A stretch of 64,000 nucleotides of DNA from DAIDKA01 sp036498905 (lineage in GTDB: Bacteria; Pseudomonadota; Gammaproteobacteria; Steroidobacterales; Steroidobacteraceae). Of the stretch, positions 33,890 through 41,987 are shown piece by piece. Every line of letters begins with the position of its first letter. Position 1 is the first letter of the stretch. The position numbers and the translations under genes were made by a program. Location of the stretch: contig DASYER010000043.1 in NCBI GenBank assembly GCA_036498905.1, positions 1 to 64,000 on the forward strand. The letters are read 5' to 3'. The notes beneath the pieces were generated by a model. The model was given only the letters and a program-made list of their open reading frames with translations, ran no database searches and had not been told where the DNA came from.

Positions 33890-35212
33890 CTACACTCCCG
33901 GATCGGACGGATCGCGGGCCGGCCCCAGCATCCGCAATTCGCGCTGGGCCACCGGAATGCGGATCTTGTGCTTGCGGAACACGCGCCAGATCGAGCGGTT
34001 CACGTCCGAACGCACGTTGTTGACGCCGTTCATCGGATCGGCGATCCAGAAGCGCACTTCCAGCCGCATGCCGTAGTCCTCGAAGGCCATCAGGCGTGTC
34101 ACGGGCGCCGGCTCGCGCAGGATGCGCGGATGATCGCTGACCGCCTCGAGCAGTGCTTCCAGCGCCCCTTCGGGATCATCATCGTAACTGATCATAACCG
34201 GCAGCCGCAGCCGCACCCGCTTGTCGGAATAGCTCCAGTTGATGACCGAATTGGTGATGAGATTCTGATTTGGTACGAGAGTCTCGACCCCATCGCGGTC
34301 GCGCACGACGACGTAACGGCCGCGCAGCTCCTGCACCCAGCCGAAGTTCTCGGTACTCGTTCCGGTGTGTCCGGTGAAGCTGATGACATCACCGGGTTTG
34401 ATCGATTTGTCGATCAGCAGCACAAAGCCACTGACGAAATTGCCGGCGATGGTCTGCAGACCGAACCCCAAGCCGATGCCGATGCCGCCGGTGAGCACGT
34501 TCAGCGTGGTCACATCGACACCCGCGGCATTGATGCCGAGCAGTACGCCGATGCCAAGCAGCACGAAGTAGGTGAACTTCGAGATCCCGATACGCGTGGA
34601 CAGCGCAATGGAGCCCAGGCGCATGACGCGCCGCTCGACGGTGCGGGCCACGAAGGTGGTCACGAATACGAACACCGTCACGACGACGATGCCTTTGACC
34701 AGTTCCCACAGCGTGAACATGTTGCGCCCTGGAATCAGGTGCACGTGCTCGAGCGTCGCCTGGATCTTCTCGAGCCACCCGACGAGTTCGAGGGCGATGA
34801 CCACCCACACCGCGAATGCGATGCGGCCTTCCCACGCGTCGAACCAGGTCTCCCGGCCGAGCATGAGGCGCATGCCGTAGCTTGCCAATCGCACCAGGGC
34901 CAGGGCGAGGGTCAGCTGCAGGGCCAGGTACAGAAGATCCGCGCGCACCCCCAGCTTGATGAGCATCACACGTAGCGCGAACAGCGCGACGATGCCGACG
35001 ATCATCGGCGCGGCGAGCACCATGCCTTCAAGGCTTGCCCGCAGCCAGGTGCTGTTCTGGATGCGGACTGAACGCTGGCTCAAGTGACGGGCATAGCGCC
35101 GGCCGGCCACCGCGAGTGCAGCGGCGGCGACAATGCAGAAGATCTCCGTCAGCACCTGGACCGAGGCCAGCTGCGCGAAGAAATTCTGGATTCCGCTGCC
35201 GGCGCTGTCCAT
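33890..35212 (-). CDS. Small-conductance mechanosensitive channel (MscS family)
   Basis: Inner-membrane tension-gated channel protecting against hypo-osmotic shock. About five hydrophobic segments occupy the N-terminal 240 residues. The pore-lining TM3 and beta domain are marked by LTGGIGIGLGFGLQTIAGNFVSGF and LLIDKSIKPGDVISF. VVVRDRDGVETLVPNQNLITN is the MscS middle-domain signature. The C-terminal alpha/beta domain ends about residue 435. At 440 residues it is longer than MscS itself (286), with extra N-terminal helices. No ligand domain is seen. Confidence 0.94.
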   Translation of the reverse strand: MDSAGSGIQNFFAQLASVQVLTEIFCIVAAAALAVAGRRYARHLSQRSVRIQNSTWLRASLEGMVLAAPMIVGIVALFALRVMLIKLGVRADLLYLALQLTLALALVRLASYGMRLMLGRETWFDAWEGRIAFAVWVVIALELVGWLEKIQATLEHVHLIPGRNMFTLWELVKGIVVVTVFVFVTTFVARTVERRVMRLGSIALSTRIGISKFTYFVLLGIGVLLGINAAGVDVTTLNVLTGGIGIGLGFGLQTIAGNFVSGFVLLIDKSIKPGDVISFTGHTGTSTENFGWVQELRGRYVVVRDRDGVETLVPNQNLITNSVINWSYSDKRVRLRLPVMISYDDDPEGALEALLEAVSDHPRILREPAPVTRLMAFEDYGMRLEVRFWIADPMNGVNNVRSDVNRSIWRVFRKHKIRIPVAQRELRMLGPARDPSDPGV

Positions 35213-35235
35213 CGCTTGGAGTGCTTCGTGGTGTT

Positions 35236-35460
35236 CTAGGCGTTCAGATCGGGGATGAGCTGGCTCTCGAGGATGGTGATCTGATCCTTGAGCACGAGCT
35301 TGCGTTTCTTGAGCCGCTTCAACTGCAGCTCATCGATGTGCATATCCATCGAGAGCCGGCTGATGACATCGTCAAGATCGCGATGCGCGATCCGCAGCGC
35401 ACGCAGTTTTTCGATTTTGCGGAACAGTTCGCGGTCGACGTTGTCTTCGTTATCCGCCAT
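35236..35460 (-). CDS. YdcH family protein (DUF465)
   Basis: A 74-residue, largely coiled-coil protein of the DUF465/YdcH family, unknown function. The signature is LRIAHRDLDDVISRL, followed by IDELQLKRLKKRKLVLKDQI, and a short C-terminal tail. No cysteines or signal peptide. It lies 23 bp upstream of mscS on the same strand and diverges from the HAD gene. Confidence 0.88.
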   Translation of the reverse strand: MADNEDNVDRELFRKIEKLRALRIAHRDLDDVISRLSMDMHIDELQLKRLKKRKLVLKDQITILESQLIPDLNA

Positions 35461-35550
35461 AGCCGGTCGAATTGTGCGCGCTCGCGACCGTTTGCGCGAT
35501 TTTCAATCCGGTAAGCTTAGCGGACGCGCTGGACGGACGCCATTGGCGAT

Positions 35551-36249
35551 ATGCTCCGCAATGCAATGACCCGCCCAGACCCTCCAGATTGGTCCGCCAT
35601 AGATACCGTCCTGCTGGATCTTGACGGCACTTTGCTGGATCTGGCGTTTGATACCCGCTTCTGGCGCCACCTCATTCCACAGGCCTGGGCCGAGGCCCGC
35701 GGCGTCACCCTGGAGCAGGCGCGCGAGCACCTTGTGCCGCGTTTCAAGGAGCGCGAGGGCACCCTGGACTGGTACAGCGTGGCGTTCTGGAGCCAGGAAC
35801 TCGGACTGGATGTTGCCGCACTCAAGCGCGCGGCCATGCACGAGGTGCGCTGGCTTGCCGGAGTGCCGCAGTTCCTGGCGACCCTGCGTCGCAATGGCAA
35901 GCGTCTGGTCCTGTTCACGAATGCCCATCCGGCCGCACTGGCGATCAAGGATGAATGCACCGGCGTGTCGGGCTATCTGGATGCGATGTTCAGCTCGCAT
36001 GCTTTTTCGTGGCCCAAGGAGGATGCGCGCTTCTGGGAGAGTATCCGGCGGTCCGAACCATTTGATCCGGTGCGCTCGATATTCATTGATGACAGTCCGG
36101 CCGTCCTCGCCGCAGCACGCGCGGCGGGTATCCGCTGGGTGATCGGCCTGCGCCATCCGGACTCGCAGGGTACGGTGCGCGACCATGGACCCTGGCCCGC
36201 CGTGGACCGGATCACTGATCTGGCAGGACCCGGTTCCGGATTGGTCTAG
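35551..36249 (+). CDS. yrfG: GMP/IMP nucleotidase, YrfG-type HAD hydrolase
   Basis: HAD-superfamily phosphatase dephosphorylating purine mononucleotides in the YrfG group. Motif I is LLDLDGTLLDLAFDTRFWR (D23 nucleophile, D25), motif II LVLFTNAH, motif III the lysine in SWPKEDARFW, and motif IV SIFIDDSPAVL. DTRFWRHLIPQAWA is the YrfG-specific cap start. ATG at 35551 is shown; ATG at 35566 is equally possible as neither has a clear ribosome binding site. It is convergent with rhlB, 3 bp apart. Confidence 0.88.
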   Translation: MLRNAMTRPDPPDWSAIDTVLLDLDGTLLDLAFDTRFWRHLIPQAWAEARGVTLEQAREHLVPRFKEREGTLDWYSVAFWSQELGLDVAALKRAAMHEVRWLAGVPQFLATLRRNGKRLVLFTNAHPAALAIKDECTGVSGYLDAMFSSHAFSWPKEDARFWESIRRSEPFDPVRSIFIDDSPAVLAAARAAGIRWVIGLRHPDSQGTVRDHGPWPAVDRITDLAGPGSGLV

Positions 36250-36252
36250 TGT

Positions 36253-37563
36253 CTAGTGGCTCCCCGGGCGCCGGCGCGGTCCACCCGGTCCACTGGAGCG
36301 CCGGCGGGCGGGCGGGCGCCCGCCGCCACCGCGCCGGCCGCCGTGGCTGGCCGAACCGCCTTCACGCGGTGGCCCGGGCTGCAGCTGCACGCTGGCAATC
36401 AGTTCCGGGGGGATCGGCGAGTAGGGCACCTTGTGACCGATGTAGGCCTCGATTTCAGGCAGTGCCACCGCGAACTCTTCGCAGGCGAAGCTGATGGCAT
36501 CGCCTTCGGCGCCGGCGCGGGCCGTGCGGCCGATGCGATGCACGTAGTCCGGAGCGTCCTGCGGCAAATCGAAATTGAACACGTGGCTGACATCCGGAAT
36601 GTGCAGGCCGCGGGAGGCCACGTCGGTGGCGATCAGCACCGCCAGGTCGCCATTGTGGAAATCGCGCAGGAACCGCAGCCGCTTCGGCTGCGGTACATCG
36701 CCGGAGATCGCCTGGGCATTGAAGCCATTGGCATTCAGCACCGATTCGAGGCGCTCGGCCATGCGCTTGGTGTTGACGAAGATCATGGTGCGCCGGGCAT
36801 CGGCCTGGCGCAGCAGGGAGATCAGCAGCGGCAGCTTTTCTTCCATCGACGGGTAATACATGACCTGGCGCACCCGATCGACCGTCATCTTGTCCGGCTC
36901 GATGCGCACCAGTTCGGGGTTGTTCATGTGCTCGTAGGCCAGTTCCAGCACCCGCTGCGACAGCGTTGCGGAAAACAGCATCGACAGGCGCCGGTCCGGC
37001 GGCGGCAGGCGGCGCATCAGGAAGCGGATGTCGGCGATGAACCCCAGATCGAACATACGATCCGCCTCATCCAGCACCAGCACCTGGGCGTGGCGCAGGT
37101 CGAATACGTGCTGCTTGAAGTAGTCGATGAGGCGCCCGGGTGTCCCGATCAGCACATCGATGCCGTCGGCCAGCTGGCGGCGCTGCTTTTCGTAGTCGGT
37201 ACCGCCGTACACCACGGCGGTACGCAGGCCGGTGAACTTGCCGATGATTTCGGCGTCGTGATGGATCTGTACGGCCAGTTCACGCGTCGGGGCGACGACC
37301 AGGGCCCGCACGGAAGTGGGTGTCCTGCCGGCAGGCGCGGGCCGCGTCAGCAGCAGGTTGTACAGCGCGATCAGGAACGCGGCGGTCTTACCGGTGCCGG
37401 TCTGGGCCTGTCCGGCAACATCCCGGCCCGTGAGGGCCACGGGGAGCGTCTGGGACTGGATCGGCGTGCCGTGGGTGAACCCGGCGCCGTGAACGCCGGC
37501 GAGCAGCGTGGGGTCCAGCCCGAGGGTGTCAAAACGTGTGGAAATGGGAGGCTGGTCACTCAT
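36253..37563 (-). CDS. rhlB: ATP-dependent RNA helicase RhlB (DEAD-box)
   Basis: DEAD-box helicase that in gammaproteobacteria assists RNase E in the degradosome. Motifs: Q-region GFTHGTPIQSQTLP, I AQTGTGKT (53-60), Ia PTRELAVQ, GG GTPGRL, II LDEADRMFD, III FSATLS, IV MIFVNTKRMAERL, V ATDVASRGLHIPDV and VI HRIGRTARAG. The last 35 residues are Gly/Arg/Pro-rich (GGRRGGGGRPPARRR), a likely RNA-binding tail. The rhlB symbol rests on both similarity and its classic position divergent from trxA-rho. Confidence 0.93.
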   Translation of the reverse strand: MSDQPPISTRFDTLGLDPTLLAGVHGAGFTHGTPIQSQTLPVALTGRDVAGQAQTGTGKTAAFLIALYNLLLTRPAPAGRTPTSVRALVVAPTRELAVQIHHDAEIIGKFTGLRTAVVYGGTDYEKQRRQLADGIDVLIGTPGRLIDYFKQHVFDLRHAQVLVLDEADRMFDLGFIADIRFLMRRLPPPDRRLSMLFSATLSQRVLELAYEHMNNPELVRIEPDKMTVDRVRQVMYYPSMEEKLPLLISLLRQADARRTMIFVNTKRMAERLESVLNANGFNAQAISGDVPQPKRLRFLRDFHNGDLAVLIATDVASRGLHIPDVSHVFNFDLPQDAPDYVHRIGRTARAGAEGDAISFACEEFAVALPEIEAYIGHKVPYSPIPPELIASVQLQPGPPREGGSASHGGRRGGGGRPPARRRSSGPGGPRRRPGSH

Positions 37564-37860
37564 TGTGTGCGTGGAACCATCGGGTTGCGAAAGGGGGCCT
37601 TGAAAATGGCGTTGGGAAGCGCTAAAAAGGTACTCAAGACAGGGGTTCTATTGCGACAGGGCGAAAAGTAGCCCCGAACGCGGCCAAACGGAGCCCCACC
37701 TGCCATCAACTTTTCCTTTCCCATATAGACCATATTGTAACCGTTTAACGGGTGTTTCTGGCACGGCTTTCGCCGATGCCGCCCTGTTTTTCACAGGCCC
37801 AAGCCTCAATTTCCTTCCCCTCAACCTGAACAATTAGTTCTCCCATGGAGGATGAACCGC
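37564..37860. other. Divergent rhlB/trxA intergenic region
   Basis: No convincing gene is seen. It must hold divergent promoters and the trxA leader. AT-richer runs with CATATAGAC and TATTGTAAC near 37720-37740 are the best promoter-like stretches but do not form a clear -35/-10 pair. Confidence 0.4.
37847..37851 (+). promoter_or_regulatory. trxA ribosome binding site that fixes the start
   Basis: GGAGG lies 9 nt before GTG at 37861 but directly abuts ATG at 37852. The GTG is therefore the likelier start. Confidence 0.6.
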
Positions 37861-38223
37861 GTGAGTAGTCCGCACATTGTGCACACCACTGATGCCACGT
37901 TTAGCCAGGACGTTCTCAAATCCGACAAACCCGTGTTGCTGGATTTCTGGGCCGAATGGTGTGGCCCCTGCAAGATGATCGCGCCGATCCTCGATGAGAT
38001 CGCCGGTGAATATCAGGACCGCCTGAAGATCGCCAAGATCGACATCGATGCCAATCCGCAGACGCCGCGCACGTACGGCATCCGCGGCATTCCGACACTT
38101 ATTCTGTTCAAGAACGGGTCGGTCGAGGCCCAAAAGGTGGGCGCCGTGTCCAAATCACAGCTGTCCGCCTTCCTGGAATCGAATCTGGCGGTACGCGCCA
38201 CAGCCTCGCAGGGCAGCAAGTGA
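37861..38223 (+). CDS. trxA: Thioredoxin
   Basis: Small cytosolic disulfide reductase. The active site is FWAEWCGPCKMIAP (C34/C37), the cis-proline motif is RGIPTLILFKNG, and the buried Asp sits in LLDFW. The length of 120 is slightly long because of a short C-terminal tail (RATASQGSK). GTG was preferred over the upstream ATG because of Shine-Dalgarno spacing. Its stop codon overlaps a GTG that opens the rho frame (GTGA), implying coupled translation of trxA and rho. Confidence 0.96.
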   Translation: MSSPHIVHTTDATFSQDVLKSDKPVLLDFWAEWCGPCKMIAPILDEIAGEYQDRLKIAKIDIDANPQTPRTYGIRGIPTLILFKNGSVEAQKVGAVSKSQLSAFLESNLAVRATASQGSK

Positions 38224-39710
38224 GAGGGTATCTGGGCAATCAGGGGCGCAATCGGCCGAACAAGGGCCCGCGCCACGGCAATGGCAATCGCGACGGCAAC
38301 CGCGATGGGGGTGGCAACAATAACCGGGACGGCAACCGCGACGGCAATCGCGCCAATGGCCGTCCTGATGACATGCAGGAAGTCGACGCCTTTGACGGCG
38401 GCGAGGATGGCGAGGTCATCAGTGCAGCCGAGCTGACGCAATCGCGTCACTCGATGAACCTCACGGAACTGAAGTCCAAGCCGATCACCGATCTGGTGAA
38501 GCTGGCCGAGTCGATGGGCCTGGAGAACATGGCCCGCTCGCGCAAGCAGGACATCATTTTCTCGATCCTGAAGGCCCACGCCCGCAACGGCGAGAACATC
38601 TACGGGGATGGCGTGCTGGAGATTCTGCAGGATGGCTTCGGCTTCCTGCGCTCCTCCGACAGCTCCTACCTGGCCGGCCCCGACGACATTTACGTCAGTC
38701 CGAGCCAGATCCGCCGCTTCAACCTGCGCACCGGCGATACGATCTCCGGTCTCATTCGCCCGCCAAAGGATGGCGAGCGTTATTTCGCGCTGCTGAAGGT
38801 CGGTGAGATCAATTTTGATTCCCCCGACAGCTCGCGCAACAAGGTGCTGTTCGAGAATCTCACCCCGCTGCATCCAACCCGCCGCCTGAAGCTCGAGCGC
38901 GGTAACGGTTCGACCGAGGATCTGACGGCGCGCATGATCGACCTGGTGGCGCCGATCGGCCGCGGCCAGCGTGGCCTGATCGTCTCGCCGCCGAAGGCCG
39001 GCAAGACGATGCTGCTGCAGAACATCGCCACCGCCATCACGAACAATCAGCCTGAGGTGTACCTGATCGTGCTGCTCATCGATGAGCGGCCGGAAGAGGT
39101 CACCGAGATGCAGCGCACCGTGAAGGGCGAGGTCGTTTCGAGCACCTTCGATGAGCCGGCGGCCCGTCACGTGCAGGTGGCCGAAATGGTCATCGAGAAG
39201 GCCAAGCGGCTTGTCGAGCACAAGAAGGACGTGGTCATCCTGCTGGATTCGATCACGCGTCTGGCGCGCGCCTACAACACCGTGGTGCCATCCTCCGGCA
39301 AGGTCCTCACCGGCGGCGTGGACGCCAACGCCCTGCAGCGCCCAAAGCGTTTCTTTGGTGCGGCCCGCAATATCGAAGAGGGCGGCAGCCTGACCATCCT
39401 GGCCACCGCGCTGATCGATACCGGCTCGAAGATGGATGATGTGATCTACGAGGAATTCAAGGGTACCGGCAACAGCGAAATCCACCTGGATCGCCGCATT
39501 GCCGAAAAACGCGTCTTCCCCGCGGTGAACATCAACCGTTCGGGCACGCGCAAGGAAGAACTCATCACCGATCATGGCGAACTTGCCAAGATCTGGATCC
39601 TGCGCAAGCTCCTGCATCCCATGGATGAGCTCGCGTCCGTGGAGTTCCTGCTGGACAAGATGAAAGACACCAAGTCCAACGGTGAATTCTTCGAGGCGAT
39701 GAAGCGTTAG
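38220..39710 (+). CDS. rho: Transcription termination factor Rho with GNRD-repeat N-terminal extension
   Basis: Hexameric RNA-dependent ATPase that ends transcription. From Met79 the protein matches E. coli Rho: MNLTELKSKP, the RNA-binding LEILQDGFGFLRSSDSSYL, Walker A SPPKAGKTMLLQ, Walker B VVILLDSITRLARAYN and the Q/R loops near SGKVLTGGVDANAL. The preceding 78 codons stay open and encode a hydrophilic Gly/Asn/Arg/Asp-rich tail made of repeated GNRD units, then an acidic segment. The GTG start has AGGG 6 nt upstream, whereas the internal ATG at 38454 has no Shine-Dalgarno. The long form is therefore preferred. Confidence 0.95.
   Translation: MRGYLGNQGRNRPNKGPRHGNGNRDGNRDGGGNNNRDGNRDGNRANGRPDDMQEVDAFDGGEDGEVISAAELTQSRHSMNLTELKSKPITDLVKLAESMGLENMARSRKQDIIFSILKAHARNGENIYGDGVLEILQDGFGFLRSSDSSYLAGPDDIYVSPSQIRRFNLRTGDTISGLIRPPKDGERYFALLKVGEINFDSPDSSRNKVLFENLTPLHPTRRLKLERGNGSTEDLTARMIDLVAPIGRGQRGLIVSPPKAGKTMLLQNIATAITNNQPEVYLIVLLIDERPEEVTEMQRTVKGEVVSSTFDEPAARHVQVAEMVIEKAKRLVEHKKDVVILLDSITRLARAYNTVVPSSGKVLTGGVDANALQRPKRFFGAARNIEEGGSLTILATALIDTGSKMDDVIYEEFKGTGNSEIHLDRRIAEKRVFPAVNINRSGTRKEELITDHGELAKIWILRKLLHPMDELASVEFLLDKMKDTKSNGEFFEAMKR
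38280..38352 (+). repeat. 12-bp tandem-like repeats encoding GNRD
   Basis: Imperfect copies of GGCAAYCGCGAC recur four to five times with a short GGN-rich interruption, inside the rho 5' coding region. The unit length keeps the frame, so copy number could vary between strains. Confidence 0.6.
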
Positions 39711-39720
39711 AAACGGGACC

Positions 39721-39753
39721 GCGGGACCTGCACATTATGGTACAGGCTCCCGC
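39721..39753 (+). terminator. Hairpin downstream of rho
   Basis: GCGGGA-CCTG pairs with CAGG-C-TCCCGC (one bulged C) around a 12-nt loop. No U tract follows, so this may be an RNA 3'-end stabiliser or part of a Rho-dependent terminator. A second inverted repeat (GTCGCC/GGCGAC, 39760-39791) lies just beyond. Confidence 0.35.
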
Positions 39754-39845
39754 GACACCGTCGCCACGCTGCGACTGTGGCGCACGGCGACGGCATGTTG
39801 GATGATGCTGCTGGCCTGCAAACGGCGGAGCGTTGTCGATAAATC

Positions 39846-40682
39846 ATGAGTCACTCAGCCGTCTTGGCGTGTTCCCTGCTCGTTGCCGCACTGGTGCTTC
39901 AACCGGCACACGCGGCGGATGACTTCTTCGACAACGACGCACAGACGCCGAGCCCCATCACTGATCACTTCGCGCTGCGCGCCAGTTTCTTTCACGCCAA
40001 GGTCGAGACTGATCTGCGACTTGATCCGGGCGCCGATCCGCTGGGTGGCACGGCTCTGTCGGGCACGCGGGATCTGGGTTTCAAGCCCTCCGAGAACGAC
40101 GGTCTGGCGGAATTGATGTTCCGGTTGCGCGATCGCAACCGCATCAGGGCTGACTTCCTGGAACTGGACCAGTCCGGGACGACGACGCTCACGCGTCCCA
40201 TCGTATTCGGCGACGAGGTCTTCAATCGCGGCGACATGCTGCACGCGTCGGTGCAATGGCGCGTCATGGGGCTGACGTGGACTTACGCCATCATTCAAAA
40301 CGACCGCTTCGAACTCGGTGCCGGGCTGGGCGTGCACCTGATGGATCTGGACGTGCGCGGCAGTGTGCCGGCGCGATTCGCCACCTTTGATACTTCCATC
40401 GCGGGCGCATTGCCGACACCGGCAGTGGATGCGGCCTGGCGCATCACGCGCCGCTTTTCGCTTACCGCCCGCGGTAACTACCTGCGTGGCGCACTCAACA
40501 AGACTTCCGGCGTGGTCGGTGACATCCATACCGATGTGCAGTTTCGCTGGGTGCCGAATCTCGCCGTCGGCGCCGGATATTCGTGGCTGCGACTGAAGCT
40601 TGATTCGGTGACGCAGAGCAGCCCGGAGCTGGCCGACATACGCCTGCGCGGCCCCGAAGTCTTCGTGCGGGCGAGCTTCTGA
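39846..40682 (+). CDS. Outer-membrane beta-barrel protein, hypothetical
   Basis: Predicted outer-membrane protein of unknown role. A signal peptide (SLLVAALVLQPAHAA) is followed by alternating amphipathic beta-strands: ALRASFFHAKVETDL, LAELMFRLRDRNRIRADFLEL, VQWRVMGLTWTYAII, FELGAGLGVHLMDLDV, FSLTARGNYLRGAL and VFVRASF. It ends in phenylalanine, the C-terminal signature recognised by BamA. About 10 strands would fit the 278 residues. It stands alone between rho and convergent purD (3 bp apart). Confidence 0.78.
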   Translation: MSHSAVLACSLLVAALVLQPAHAADDFFDNDAQTPSPITDHFALRASFFHAKVETDLRLDPGADPLGGTALSGTRDLGFKPSENDGLAELMFRLRDRNRIRADFLELDQSGTTTLTRPIVFGDEVFNRGDMLHASVQWRVMGLTWTYAIIQNDRFELGAGLGVHLMDLDVRGSVPARFATFDTSIAGALPTPAVDAAWRITRRFSLTARGNYLRGALNKTSGVVGDIHTDVQFRWVPNLAVGAGYSWLRLKLDSVTQSSPELADIRLRGPEVFVRASF

Positions 40683-40685
40683 CCC

Positions 40686-41981
40686 CTAGACGGTGCGTTC
40701 TTCCCGGGCCATCGCCCGATAGCCGATGTCCCGCCGGTACTGCATGCCGCGCCAATGGATCACATCTGTAAGCGCATAGGCCTGACGCTGCGCGGCCCCG
40801 ACGCTCTCCCCCAGACCCACCGCGCACAGTACGCGGCCACCGTTGGTCGTCACCGTTGCCGTGCCGGGGCTCGTATGCGTTGCGGCGTGAAACACCTTGC
40901 CGGGCAGTAGCGCCGCGGCATCGAGCCCGCTGATCACATCGCCCTTGGTGACGGCGTCCGGGTAGCCGGCGGCGGCCAGCACGACGCCCAGGGCCGCCCG
41001 CGAATCCCATTCGCAACCGGCGCGGTCGAGGCGCCCGGCGAGGGCGGCCCGGCACAATCCGGTCAGATCCGAGCGCATCCGCGATAACACCGGCTGGGTC
41101 TCCGGGTCGCCGAAGCGGCAGTTGTACTCCAGTACATTCGGAGTGCCGTCGGCCGCGATCATCAGCCCGGCGTAGAGGAAGCCGGTGTAGGGCGTACCGT
41201 CGGCAGCAAGGCCGCGGATGGTCGGATAGATGACCTCGTGCATGATGCGTTCATGCAGCACCGGCGTGACGATGGGCGCGGGCGAGTAGGCGCCCATGCC
41301 GCCGGTATTCGGGCCGGCGTCCGCATCGAGCAGGCGCTTGTGATCCTGGGAAGTCGCCAGCGGCAGCACATGCGTGCCATCGGCCATCACGATAAAACTG
41401 ACTTCCTCGCCTTGCAGGAAGTCCTCAATGACTACCTGAACGCCGGCCGACCCGAACTGGCCGCCGAACATTTCGTGCGCGACCCGGATGGCCTCTTCGT
41501 GGGAGTCGACGATGACGACACCCTTGCCGGCGGCCAGGCCGCTGGCCTTGACGACAATCGGCACGGGGCGCGAACGCACCCAGGTCTCATCAAACGTGCT
41601 GTGCGTGAAGATCCGGTAACCCGCGGTCGGAATGCGGTGACGCTCCAGAAACTCCTTGCAGAAGGCCTTCGAGCCCTCCAGACGCGCGCCGAGAGCCGTC
41701 GGTCCGAAACACGGCAATCCGTTTGCGGTAAAGGCATCCACCACACCCGCCACCAGCGGGGCTTCCGGTCCGACGATGGTCAGATCAACCCTTGCGGACA
41801 GCGCCAGGCGCACCAGACCCTCGATATCCTCGGCGCCGACCGCCACATTGGACACGCGCGGCTCGGCTGCAGTGCCGGCATTGCCCGGCGCGACCAGGAC
41901 TTCCTCGACGCCGGCCTCGCCGGCGCATTTCCAGGCGAGCGCGTGTTCACGACCGCCGCCACCGATGATCAGAACTTTCAT
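40686..41981 (-). CDS. purD: Phosphoribosylamine-glycine ligase
   Basis: ATP-grasp enzyme making GAR from phosphoribosylamine and glycine, step 2 of purine synthesis. It opens MKVLIIGGGGREHALAWKC. Then follow VGPEAPLVAGVVDAF, YRIFTHSTFDETWVRSRPVPIVVKASGLAAGKGV in broken form, GEEVSFIVMADG, QDHKRLLDADAGPNTGGMGAYSP and YNCRFGDPETQPVL. Length 431 matches the family (about 428). It is the last gene of the leftward fis-purH-purD unit, 6 nt after purH. Confidence 0.97.
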   Translation of the reverse strand: MKVLIIGGGGREHALAWKCAGEAGVEEVLVAPGNAGTAAEPRVSNVAVGAEDIEGLVRLALSARVDLTIVGPEAPLVAGVVDAFTANGLPCFGPTALGARLEGSKAFCKEFLERHRIPTAGYRIFTHSTFDETWVRSRPVPIVVKASGLAAGKGVVIVDSHEEAIRVAHEMFGGQFGSAGVQVVIEDFLQGEEVSFIVMADGTHVLPLATSQDHKRLLDADAGPNTGGMGAYSPAPIVTPVLHERIMHEVIYPTIRGLAADGTPYTGFLYAGLMIAADGTPNVLEYNCRFGDPETQPVLSRMRSDLTGLCRAALAGRLDRAGCEWDSRAALGVVLAAAGYPDAVTKGDVISGLDAAALLPGKVFHAATHTSPGTATVTTNGGRVLCAVGLGESVGAAQRQAYALTDVIHWRGMQYRRDIGYRAMAREERTV

Positions 41982-41987
41982 CGCGCT

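Noticed and set aside
37648..37833. A 61-codon leftward ORF between rhlB and trxA
   Set aside because: No ribosome binding site, no recognisable motif, and it covers the region where two divergent promoters are needed.
37852..37854. ATG at 37852 as the trxA start
   Set aside because: It abuts GGAGG with no spacer; GTG at 37861 has the proper 9-nt spacing.
38280..38352. CRISPR or mobile repeat
   Set aside because: The repeats are 12-bp, in frame within rho, and explained by GNRD coding.
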